Shown: piece by piece, positions 26,360-33,969 of the stretch
Numbering within the stretch: position 1 is the first letter of the stretch
Layout of the letters: every line of letters begins with the position of its first letter
NCBI GenBank assembly: GCA_019308905.1
Contig: JAFDHF010000013.1
Location: forward strand, 1-60,144
DNA: 60,144 nucleotides
Source: Deltaproteobacteria bacterium
GTDB lineage: Bacteria; Desulfobacterota; BSN033; WVXP01
Direction of reading: 5' to 3'
Translations under genes and position numbers: made by a program
Notes under the pieces: generated by a model
The model's database searches: none
Told to the model about the DNA's origin: nothing
The model's input: the letters and a program-made list of their open reading frames with translations, nothing else

Positions 26360-27496
26360 ATGCCAGAGGACCGAAAGAACATTGTCAATAGCTGGAACGA
26401 GTGGGATCCGCTCAAGCATATCATCGTCGGCAGGGCCGATGGGACCATGGTTCAGGCACCGGAGCCTGCTGTTCAGCGGGACTGGCCCGAGTACGGATTC
26501 CCCCTGGGCAAGTATGGACCTCTGCCCAAGGAGATGGAAGAAAAAGCTAACGAGCAGCTCGACAATTTTGCAAAAATCCTGGAAAGCCGGGGCGTTCGCG
26601 TAGACAGGCCCACCCCGCTTGATTTCAGCCAGACCGTCCAGACCCCCGACTGGGTGCAGAAGTCGATGTTCGGCTGCATGCCCCCCCGGGATCTTTTGCT
26701 CACTGTGGGCAACGAGATTCTGGAAGCCACCATGTCTTTTCGCAGCAGGTGGTTTGAATATCTCTGCTATCGCCCGCTCATGGAGCAGTATTTCAAGGAC
26801 GACCCGAACATGAGGTGGGAGGCGGCGCCGAAGCCCCGTCTCACGGAACGGACTTACAAGAAGGACTTCTGGAAGGAGTGGAATTCCCTGAGTGAAGAAG
26901 AGAAGTACAAACGGGCCGAAAAGAGCGACTGGATCATAACCGAGGTCGAGCCCTTGTTTGATGCGGCCGACGTGGTGCGGTGCGGGAAGGACCTCTTTGT
27001 CCAGAAGTCGATGGTGACGAACGACTCCGGCATAGACTGGTTGCGCCGCCACTATCCGAACCATCGAATCCACAAGGTGAGGTACAGGGAACTCACCCCG
27101 TGGCACATGGACACGACCATCGTCCCCCTCCGGCCGGGTCTGGTGCTGATCAATCCGGTGCGAACCCCTCTGGAAAAGGGACAGGGCGAGTTGTTCAAGA
27201 AGAACGACTGGGAGGTCCTGCTCGCCCCTAAGTCGGTTCTCAAGGAAAAGAGGCCGATGACCTTTTGCAGCATCTGGCTGAACATGAACCTTCTCGTGCT
27301 TGATCCCAAGACGGTCTGTGTGGAGGCCAGTGAGACCCCGGTGATTGACCTGCTCGACAAACACGGCTTCGAAGTGATTCCGGTTCCCTTCTATGAAGTC
27401 TCTCCATTCGGGGGTGGTCTCCACTGCGCAACGGCAGATGTCTACCGGGAAGGTACCTTGGAGGACTACTTCCCGAAACAGGTCGAGGGATTTTAG
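26360..27496 (+). CDS. Arginine:glycine amidinotransferase-like enzyme (AGAT/GATM family)
   Basis: 378 residues from ATG 26360, behind AAAGGAGGT. It resembles vertebrate AGAT and cyanobacterial CyrA in order and spacing: EPLFDAADVVRCGKDLFVQ near 196 (Asp201), TPWHMDTTIVPLRPGLVLIN near 246 (His249), and GGGLHCATADVYREGTLEDY near 351 (Cys356). These match the AGAT catalytic triad Asp254, His303, Cys407. AGAT moves the amidino group of arginine to glycine, giving guanidinoacetate and ornithine. Relatives use other amines, and the fold also hosts hydrolases. The acceptor here is unknown. Position among transporter and catabolic genes suggests a guanidino compound is either made or broken down, with ornithine passing to the arg genes. 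Confidence 0.9.
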   Translation: MPEDRKNIVNSWNEWDPLKHIIVGRADGTMVQAPEPAVQRDWPEYGFPLGKYGPLPKEMEEKANEQLDNFAKILESRGVRVDRPTPLDFSQTVQTPDWVQKSMFGCMPPRDLLLTVGNEILEATMSFRSRWFEYLCYRPLMEQYFKDDPNMRWEAAPKPRLTERTYKKDFWKEWNSLSEEEKYKRAEKSDWIITEVEPLFDAADVVRCGKDLFVQKSMVTNDSGIDWLRRHYPNHRIHKVRYRELTPWHMDTTIVPLRPGLVLINPVRTPLEKGQGELFKKNDWEVLLAPKSVLKEKRPMTFCSIWLNMNLLVLDPKTVCVEASETPVIDLLDKHGFEVIPVPFYEVSPFGGGLHCATADVYREGTLEDYFPKQVEGF

Positions 27497-27499
27497 TCG

Positions 27500-27577
27500 G
27501 ATTCATGGTATTTGATTCCCTGAAAAGAAGGTGGCCAGAAGGCTCTGGATGGTTATCTCTCCTTTTGGCCATGAATC
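27500..27577 (+). repeat. Large inverted-repeat region between amidinotransferase and cassette 2
   Basis: Four bases after the amidinotransferase stop, GATTCATGG (27500-27508) is mirrored by CCATGAATC (27569-27577). Inside, TGGCCAGAAGG (27532-27542) pairs with CCTTTTGGCCA (27561-27571) with one wobble. The right arms overlap by three bases, so the two stems compete in part or form one interrupted hairpin. It may stabilise the upstream mRNA or attenuate read-through into dctP2, which starts at 27674. Confidence 0.45.
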
Positions 27578-27673
27578 GGCAATCATTTTGGAAAGGGGGT
27601 GATGAAGCGTTCTCGTGGTCTGGATTGGTAAGGTACCCGAAGGAACCTGTCAGCGATTCAAAGGAGGAGCAAA

Positions 27674-28753
27674 ATGAAGAGAAAGAAAAACACCGTTTCC
27701 AGGTTGGGAGTCCTTGCTCTGGCATTTGTTTTTGTCTGCCTTGCCTTTGCTCCACAGGGGTTCGCAAAGACGATCACCATCAAGATGGGGAGCATCGACC
27801 CGCCCCTCGAGCTCAGCATAGAGAAGACCAATGGTGAGTTCGCTTCAACCCATATCAAGTGCCAGTCCTTTAAGAGTACCATAGAGAGAATGACCCGGGG
27901 GAGAATCAAGGTAAGCATCTTCCCCTCCGGGCAGCTTGGCAGTGAGATGGAAGCACTGGAGATGCTCCGGTCCGGTGCAATGGATATGAGCGGCTATCCA
28001 GGCGGGCCGCTGCCGAACTTCGCACCTGAGGTCCTGGCGATCCAGATTCCTTACCTGTTCAAGGACATCAACGTAGCCAAGAAGGTATTGTCCGGGCCCC
28101 TGGGTGACGAGCTGGCCGAATCGATTGCCAAGAAGAGCGGCATCCGGGTGCTCGCGTGGAGCTTTGAGGGGCCGTACTATAATTTCATGTCGGCAAAGAA
28201 ACCGATTCGCGTGCCCAGCGACCTTAAGGGACAGAAGTTGAGGACCCTTCAGACGCCGAACCTGATGGAAATCGTCAGGACCGCCGGGGGTACGCCGACC
28301 CCCATCGCCTATTCAGAGCTCTATACCTCGCTCCAACAGGGGGTCGTCGACGGATGCATCACGGCCATACCGTTTGTCCGTTCAATAAAGCTCGATGAGG
28401 TCCTGAAGTATATAAACAAGTCGGATTTCTATCTGGGCATGTCCAACCTGTACGTGAGTGAAAAATTCTGGAACAAGCTGTCCGCCAAAGACAAGGCTTT
28501 GATCAAGGATGCCGCTCTCCAGGCCATAACGGTTTTCGAGGGAATGACCCTCTGGGGTGAAAACCTGTGGGTCGATTATTTCCGGGGGGAAGGATTGGAG
28601 GTTTACATTCCTACCCCGAAGGAGATGAAGATATGGAAAGACACCCTCCACGACCACATGGTGGATTGGACCAAGAAGAAGATCGGATCCGAATGGGTGG
28701 ATAAGTTTCTCAAGGCCTCTGAAAAGGCGGAAAAGGAGCTGTATCCCTACTGA
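27674..28753 (+). CDS. dctP: TRAP transporter substrate-binding protein, cassette 2
   Basis: 359 residues from ATG 27674 after GGAGGAGCAAA. A signal peptide (about 1-31, ending PQGFAKT) leads a DctP protein with the same landmarks as cassette 1: IKVSIFPSGQLGSEMEALEM near 76, QIPYLFKDINVAKK near 124, SDLKGQKLRTLQTPNLMEIV near 181, PTPIAYSELYTSLQQGVVDG near 206, and an identical KKIGSEWVDKFLKASE near the C-terminus. The two binding proteins have equal mature length and perhaps half their residues in common by eye. This indicates duplication followed by divergence of ligand range. Confidence 0.94.
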   Translation: MKRKKNTVSRLGVLALAFVFVCLAFAPQGFAKTITIKMGSIDPPLELSIEKTNGEFASTHIKCQSFKSTIERMTRGRIKVSIFPSGQLGSEMEALEMLRSGAMDMSGYPGGPLPNFAPEVLAIQIPYLFKDINVAKKVLSGPLGDELAESIAKKSGIRVLAWSFEGPYYNFMSAKKPIRVPSDLKGQKLRTLQTPNLMEIVRTAGGTPTPIAYSELYTSLQQGVVDGCITAIPFVRSIKLDEVLKYINKSDFYLGMSNLYVSEKFWNKLSAKDKALIKDAALQAITVFEGMTLWGENLWVDYFRGEGLEVYIPTPKEMKIWKDTLHDHMVDWTKKKIGSEWVDKFLKASEKAEKELYPY

Positions 28754-28775
28754 GGACCGGGGTCGATGGAGTGTC

Positions 28776-28807
28776 TGGGCGGAGGGAAAGACCTTTCCCT
28801 CCGCCCA
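28776..28807 (+). promoter_or_regulatory. Perfect 15-bp RNA hairpin between dctP and dctQ of cassette 2
   Basis: TGGGCGGAGGGAAAG (28776-28790) is perfectly complementary to CTTTCCCTCCGCCCA (28793-28807), with only AC between them; in RNA the innermost pair or two would open to make the loop. It starts 23 bases after the dctP stop and has no T-tract. It occupies the same place as the hairpin of cassette 1 without sequence similarity. Such hairpins commonly protect an abundant upstream message for a binding protein. Confidence 0.72.
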
Positions 28808-28871
28808 AAGGCCTGTGTTTGATGGGCAGCCACAGGACCTCAATCCTGGCCTTTATCGGAGGTGGATTGCC

Positions 28872-29357
28872 ATGGGAAGAGTCAACGATGCCTTACTCTG
28901 GGTCTGCAAGGGGGGCTTGATCGCCATGGTGCCGGTCATGACGATCATCATTTTTGTGCAGGTGATTTTGCGGTACGTGTTTCTCGCCCCCTTGAGGTGG
29001 CCTGAAGAACTTGCAAGATACCTCCTGGTCTGGATTTCACTTCTCGGGTCTGTTTATGCGCTGCGCGAGGGTTTACATGTGAGTATCGCTTTCCTAAAGG
29101 ATAGACTCACCGGGTATGCGGCTGTGGTGGTAAGCGTGTTTGTTCATCTCTCATTATTGGTGTTCCTTATATTCTGCACGGTTGAGGGCCTCATCTTCTC
29201 TATTTCACAGTGGAATCACCTTACTCCTGCGATGGAGATACCCATGACTTTCCCGAACATGGCTATCCCCGTCGGGTGTGGGATCATGTTCTTGATAGGC
29301 TTGGAGAACCTGATAAGGGATTTGAAAGGATTCCGTTCCCCCGAGAGTGGATCTTAG
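28872..29357 (+). CDS. dctQ: TRAP transporter small permease, cassette 2
   Basis: 161 residues from ATG 28872, seven bases after GGAGGTGG. Four hydrophobic segments are present, with the DctQ signature RYVFLAPLRWPEELARYLLV near 35. A longer frame from 28815 crosses the end of the hairpin region and lacks a ribosome site. It is paralogous to the gene at 23022, and pairs with the DctM 66 bp downstream. Confidence 0.93.
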   Translation: MGRVNDALLWVCKGGLIAMVPVMTIIIFVQVILRYVFLAPLRWPEELARYLLVWISLLGSVYALREGLHVSIAFLKDRLTGYAAVVVSVFVHLSLLVFLIFCTVEGLIFSISQWNHLTPAMEIPMTFPNMAIPVGCGIMFLIGLENLIRDLKGFRSPESGS

Positions 29358-29423
29358 AACGCTTCGAAATCCCTATGCCTGTAACGATCGGGCTGGCCCT
29401 GTCGGCAAAAAGGGAAACGAACC

Positions 29424-30707
29424 ATGGTGCTCACTGTTCTGCTCTTGATTCTGGCAATAACGATGGCCCTCGGTGCTCCCATCGCTTTTTCATTGGGAAT
29501 AAGCGGCCTGGGGGCGATTTTGCTTATGGGTATCCCCTTGATGGTCGTCCCTCAGAAGTGGTTTTCAGGGATGAACGTCTTCCCTCTGCTGTGTCTCCCC
29601 TTCTTCATCCTCGCCGGAGAGATCATGGCCTACGGGGGGCTCACAAAGAGATTGCTCAATTTCGCCGTGATCTGCGTCGGCTTTGTCCGTGGCGGACTGG
29701 CGCTTGCCAATGTGATGGCCAGTATGTTGTTTGGGGGTATTACCGGGGCGGCAGCAGCCGATGCCAGTGCCCTGGGCTCCATCGAAATCCCCATGATGGT
29801 GGAGAATGGATACGACGCTGAATTCTCAGCGGCCATCACGGCGGCCTCTTCCTGTATAGGGCCGATTATTCCTCCCAGCCTGCCTGTAGTCATTTATGCT
29901 ATGGCCGTAAGCGGTGTCTCCATCGGTGGCCTCTTTGCGGCGGGGATGATTCCCGGCATTCTTGTGGGTGTCGCACTGATGATTGCAAGCTATGTAATCT
30001 CGGTGAGGCGCAGATACCCCAAGAGGGAATACAAGGTGACGCTGAGGGAGTTCCTTGTCGCTACCAAAGATGCCATTTTGGCCATAATGACACCGGTGAT
30101 CATCCTCGGAGGTATCATAGGAGGGATTTTTACTCCCACAGAAGCGGCGGCCGTGGCGGTTGTTTATTCGTTCATTATCACCTTCTTTGTCTATCGCGAG
30201 CTGAAGCTTTCCGATCTTCCGGGTATGTTTGTCAGAAGTGGGGCAATAACAGCTATCGTAATGGTCATCATCGGGTGTTCAAACATCTTCGGTCTTGTCA
30301 TCGCTTACGAACAGGTGGCCTTGAAACTCGAAACCATGGTCCGCCCCCTGGGATATTACGGGTTTATCATAACCATAAACATAATCTTTCTCATTGTGGG
30401 CACGTTTATGGATCAGAATCCGGCAATTCTGATCCTTGCCCCGGTGTTTGCTCCAATAGCGGTTCATTTGGGAATCGAGCCCATACATTTCGGGATCATC
30501 GTGATCATGAATCTGGTGATTGGTCTGATCACTCCTCCCCTGGGGCAGAACCTCTTTATCGTTGCTCCTCTTGCAGGTGTGACCTTTGAGAAACTGGCAA
30601 AGGAGATCTTCGTCTTCCTGCTGGTGGAGATCGGGGTTCTCATGTTGGTGAGTTATATCCCCTTTGTTTCTCTATGGATCCCGAAGGCGTTGGGATATGT
30701 CTCATAA
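29424..30707 (+). CDS. dctM: TRAP transporter large permease, cassette 2
   Basis: 427 residues, the same length as the first copy, with about 12 hydrophobic segments. GEIMAYGGLTKRLLNFAVI near 63, GGLALANVMASMLFGGITGA near 90, IGPIIPPSLPVVIYAMAVSG near 145, GGIFTPTEAAAVAVVYSF near 230 and TPPLGQNLFIVAPLAG near 369 are conserved with cassette 1. One difference is GQNLF in place of GLVLF in the last motif, near the presumed substrate path. Confidence 0.95.
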   Translation: MVLTVLLLILAITMALGAPIAFSLGISGLGAILLMGIPLMVVPQKWFSGMNVFPLLCLPFFILAGEIMAYGGLTKRLLNFAVICVGFVRGGLALANVMASMLFGGITGAAAADASALGSIEIPMMVENGYDAEFSAAITAASSCIGPIIPPSLPVVIYAMAVSGVSIGGLFAAGMIPGILVGVALMIASYVISVRRRYPKREYKVTLREFLVATKDAILAIMTPVIILGGIIGGIFTPTEAAAVAVVYSFIITFFVYRELKLSDLPGMFVRSGAITAIVMVIIGCSNIFGLVIAYEQVALKLETMVRPLGYYGFIITINIIFLIVGTFMDQNPAILILAPVFAPIAVHLGIEPIHFGIIVIMNLVIGLITPPLGQNLFIVAPLAGVTFEKLAKEIFVFLLVEIGVLMLVSYIPFVSLWIPKALGYVS

Positions 30708-30802
30708 CGGAACAGTTCTGAGGGGAATCCCTGAACATCCAATCAGGGTTGACCAGAAGAGACGTCGCATGGGAAATCATTGTATCTGTTGGAGGCCGAT
30801 CC

Positions 30803-32347
30803 ATGGATATCGTAGCTAGGGGCAAATACGTGATCACAGATGCCAGTGCAGGTGAGCATGGTGTTCTTACAGATGGGGCAGTCTATTTTTCCAGAGGGAA
30901 GGTCGTTGAGGTGGGCGATTACGGATCTTTGAGGAAGAAATATCCGCAGGCAACGGTCAAGGGAAATGGAAAACAACTGCTCATGCCCGGACTTATCGAC
31001 GGGCACAGTCATGGCCGGGGGTTGAGCCCCTTTCAAAGAGGTGGAGCCTACGATTTTGTGGAAAACATCCTGATCGACTGGGCCTTCCTGATCGAAATCG
31101 ATCCTGAACTGAACGCCATGCTCTCTGGGGTGCGGCATCTGCGCAGCGGTTGTACGACTATGCATCACAACAACTTTGGCAAGGCCGGACAGGCAGATGA
31201 GATGGTCGAACGAGCGGGCAAGACGATCAGAGGTTACCACGAGGTGGGTATTCGGTGTGCCTACTCACCAGGGGTGTGCAATAAGGACGTCTTGATCCTG
31301 GATGATACGCACTTTTTCGAGACCTTGCCGCCGGATCTACAGGAGTTCTGCCGGCCAATGGTCTTCTATGACAAAAAGGCCGTGGTGGATGAGTACATGG
31401 CTCTCTTTGACGAACTATACGACCAGTATAACGACGAGAATACGCGGATTCTGTTTGGTCCAAATCTGATCGAGGGTATTACCGATGACTTTCATCAAAG
31501 AGTAAAGACGAGGGCAGATGAGCTAGGTAAGATCCAGATCCATATTCACACTTTGCAAAGCCCCCCAAACAAGAAATACGGCCTAAGACAGTATGGCAAG
31601 TCTTGGATAGCCCACCTGGAAGATCTTGGCCTCCTGGATGAGAATTTCACCTTTGGCCATATGGTCTTCGCTTCCGAGGCAGACATCGAGCTTCTTGCCT
31701 CCAAAGGGTCTTCCATTACTCACCACGCCAGCTGCAACCTGGCCATCAGAAACGGAATCGCTCCGGTCTACCATTTCCATAAGGCCGGGGTCAATGTCGC
31801 CCTGGGAATGGACGATAAGAGCATCAACGATGATGACGATATCATCATGGAGCTGAGGGTCATACATCGACTACATCGGGTTTCCGGATTCGATATTGCA
31901 AACACACCGGCTCTGAGTGGATTTGACGTTTTAAAGATGGGAACGACCAATGCGGCCCGTGTCTGCGGTTTTGAAGGAGAGTGCGGTGCTCTCAAGCCCG
32001 GGATGAAGGCCGATGCCATCCTGGTAAACCTAGGTGAAATGATGGAGGATCCCTGGATGTCCCCTGAGATGAACATCGCCGAGGTCTTTATTCACCGGGC
32101 CAAAGGGATTCATGTCGACACGGTGATTGTGGGTGGAGAGGTGGTCATGGAGGATCGGAGGTTCTTAAAGGTGGACGTTGACCGTCTCTATGAAGAGGTA
32201 CGAAAGGAGATAGCCAAAGGGATCAGCCCCGAGCAGAGAAAGTACGCTGAAACCCTTCAAAGGATTAAGCCTTATTGCCATAAGTGGTATGAGGGGTGGG
32301 AGAAGATGGACTATGAGCCCTTCTATTTGATGAACAGTCGAAAATAG
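30803..32347 (+). CDS. Amidohydrolase of the deaminase/chlorohydrolase type (SsnA/TrzN/GuaD-like)
   Basis: 514 residues from ATG 30803, seven bases after GGAGG; the frame opens 18 codons earlier without a good site. It is a metal-dependent TIM-barrel amidohydrolase: LLMPGLIDGHSHGRGLSP near 60 (HxH), IQIHIHTLQSPPNKK near 240, FTFGHMVFASEADIELL near 274 (His), SCNLAIRNGIAPVYHF near 308, and LGMDDKSINDDDDIIMELR near 334 (Asp). The absence of a carboxylated Lys and the metal-site order place it with mononuclear deaminases acting on guanine, cytosine, triazines and similar amidine-like carbons. In this operon a substrate bearing an amidine or guanidine group is plausible. The C-terminal 80 residues, rich in charged and aromatic residues, extend beyond the usual length. 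Confidence 0.87.
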   Translation: MDIVARGKYVITDASAGEHGVLTDGAVYFSRGKVVEVGDYGSLRKKYPQATVKGNGKQLLMPGLIDGHSHGRGLSPFQRGGAYDFVENILIDWAFLIEIDPELNAMLSGVRHLRSGCTTMHHNNFGKAGQADEMVERAGKTIRGYHEVGIRCAYSPGVCNKDVLILDDTHFFETLPPDLQEFCRPMVFYDKKAVVDEYMALFDELYDQYNDENTRILFGPNLIEGITDDFHQRVKTRADELGKIQIHIHTLQSPPNKKYGLRQYGKSWIAHLEDLGLLDENFTFGHMVFASEADIELLASKGSSITHHASCNLAIRNGIAPVYHFHKAGVNVALGMDDKSINDDDDIIMELRVIHRLHRVSGFDIANTPALSGFDVLKMGTTNAARVCGFEGECGALKPGMKADAILVNLGEMMEDPWMSPEMNIAEVFIHRAKGIHVDTVIVGGEVVMEDRRFLKVDVDRLYEEVRKEIAKGISPEQRKYAETLQRIKPYCHKWYEGWEKMDYEPFYLMNSRK

Positions 32348-32414
32348 GGAGTCTGAAAGTGGTCGGGAAGATTTCGGCTCGGCGATTGGGAGGCCGGATC
32401 TGGGAGGTTCGAAG

Positions 32415-32756
32415 ATGGAGGCTCGAAAAGCGATCGTAATGGATGAAAAGGACAATGTGGCCACACTCCTGGCTGACGTGGACAAGAGCGAAAAGGTGCG
32501 AGTGGAAACTGGGGGAGGATCAACGGAGATTGAGATAAGGGAAAGGATTTGCCTGGGTCACAAGTTCGCAACTAGGGAGATAGGGAAGGGGGAGAATATA
32601 GTGAAGTACGGTGAGCCTATCGGCCGGGCGATCCAACCGATAGGGCGCGGACAACACGTTCACGTCCATAACGTCGAAAGCCTGAGAGTCCGGGGAGATC
32701 TCTCCCGCGGCGTCGATTCAATCTCATCAAGTCGAGATCAAGGAGAGGCAGAATGA
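32415..32756 (+). CDS. UxaA-type dehydratase, small SAF-domain subunit
   Basis: 113 residues from ATG 32415, seven bases after GGGAGG. A SAF domain like the N-terminus of altronate/galactarate dehydratase and like SuyA: KDNVATLLADVDKSEKVRV near 12, RICLGHKFATREIGKGENIV near 43, KYGEPIGRAIQPIGRGQHVH near 63, then VHNVESLRVRG. Its stop overlaps the start of the large subunit (ATGA), so the two are translationally coupled and form one split enzyme. The acidic/Ser-rich tail is not conserved. Confidence 0.88.
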   Translation: MEARKAIVMDEKDNVATLLADVDKSEKVRVETGGGSTEIEIRERICLGHKFATREIGKGENIVKYGEPIGRAIQPIGRGQHVHVHNVESLRVRGDLSRGVDSISSSRDQGEAE

Positions 32757-33916
32757 TGAAACTATCGGGCTACCCCAGACCGGACGGGTCTATTGGATTC
32801 AGGAACCGTGTTGCTGTTCTTACCTCTGTCGGCTGTGCCAATGATCTGGCCAACAGGCTCGGGCGCATGTATCCCGATGTGCTTGTACTCACACACAGGC
32901 AGGGATGCAGCCAGCTGGGCAGGGACAATGATCAGACCTTCCGTACCCTGGCCGGATTGGGTAAGAACCCTAATGTAGCAGCGGTGCTTGTGGTCGGCCT
33001 GGGGTGTGAAACAATCCCGGCTGAAAAGCTGGCCCATGAGATATCCAAGACGAAGAAGCCGGTGGAGTACCTGAACTTTCTCGATGACGAAGGTTTGCTG
33101 GCAGCACTTCCCAAGGGAGCGAAGATTCTGGAGAGGATGCTCCAGGAGGCTTCCCAAATCAAGCGGGTCCCCTGCACCATGGAACAGCTCACATTGGGTC
33201 TGAAGTGCGGATTGTCGGATACCACCTCCGGCATCGCCTCCAACCCTGCCACCGGCGTGGCGGCCGACAGAGTCGTCGATTCGGGAGGCACTGTGATCTT
33301 CACGGAGACTCCCGAACTCATCGGAGCCGAACATATTGTGGCAGGGAGAGCGGCGAGCCGTGAGGTGGAGGAGAAGCTCTATCGTGTAGTGGAGGAGTTC
33401 AAGGAGAGGGCAGAAGCCTCGGATCTGGATCTACAGGAGGCAAATGTTGCACCGGGTAATATCGCCGGCGGGCTTACGACGATCGAGGAGAAATCCCTGG
33501 GGTCGATCATGAAGGCCGGGAAGAAGACCTTACAGGGAGTGCTCGGATACGGAGAGATCCCCGAAGGCCAGGGTCTTTTCTTCATGGACGGCCCAGGTCG
33601 TACTCCCGAAGCCCTGACCGGTCTCAATGCAGCAGGAGCTCAGATCATAATCTTTCCGACCGGAGGGGGGTCGCCCGGAGGGTCTCCCATCTCTCCGGTC
33701 ATCAAGGTTACGGGGAATCCGGAGACGGCCCGACGCCTCAGAGACCATATCGATGTCGATGTCACGTCCATCAGTAGAGGAGAGGAATCCCTACAGGCGG
33801 GCGGGGAGAGGATCTTCCAGAAGCTGGTGGATGTGGCCTTTGGGGAGATGACGAAGGCGGAGGCCCTCGGATACGGTTCCGTCAGCATCTGGAATATCGG
33901 CGTTTTGTGTGGCTAA
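32753..33916 (+). CDS. UxaA-type dehydratase, large subunit
   Basis: 387 residues. It carries the large-chain signatures of the altronate/galactarate dehydratase and sulfolactate sulfo-lyase (SuyB) family: GSIGFRNRVAVL near 11, GCSQLGRDNDQTFRTLAG near 52, PNVAAVLVVGLGCET near 74, LGLKCGLSDTTSGIASNPA near 147, TETPELIGAEHIVAGRAASR near 184, APGNIAGGLTTIEEKSLG near 233 and FPTGGGSPGGSPISPVIKVT near 302. Split small/large genes resemble suyAB, while GLGCET resembles altronate dehydratase, so the substrate is a hydroxylated carboxylate but not further defined. The hydroxyacid dehydrogenase 53 bp downstream probably makes or uses its substrate. Confidence 0.9.
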   Translation: MMKLSGYPRPDGSIGFRNRVAVLTSVGCANDLANRLGRMYPDVLVLTHRQGCSQLGRDNDQTFRTLAGLGKNPNVAAVLVVGLGCETIPAEKLAHEISKTKKPVEYLNFLDDEGLLAALPKGAKILERMLQEASQIKRVPCTMEQLTLGLKCGLSDTTSGIASNPATGVAADRVVDSGGTVIFTETPELIGAEHIVAGRAASREVEEKLYRVVEEFKERAEASDLDLQEANVAPGNIAGGLTTIEEKSLGSIMKAGKKTLQGVLGYGEIPEGQGLFFMDGPGRTPEALTGLNAAGAQIIIFPTGGGSPGGSPISPVIKVTGNPETARRLRDHIDVDVTSISRGEESLQAGGERIFQKLVDVAFGEMTKAEALGYGSVSIWNIGVLCG

Positions 33917-33969
33917 AGGTGGATCAAGGAGGCCTGGATTCCCGGTTGAGCACTGGAAGGAGTTTTCCC

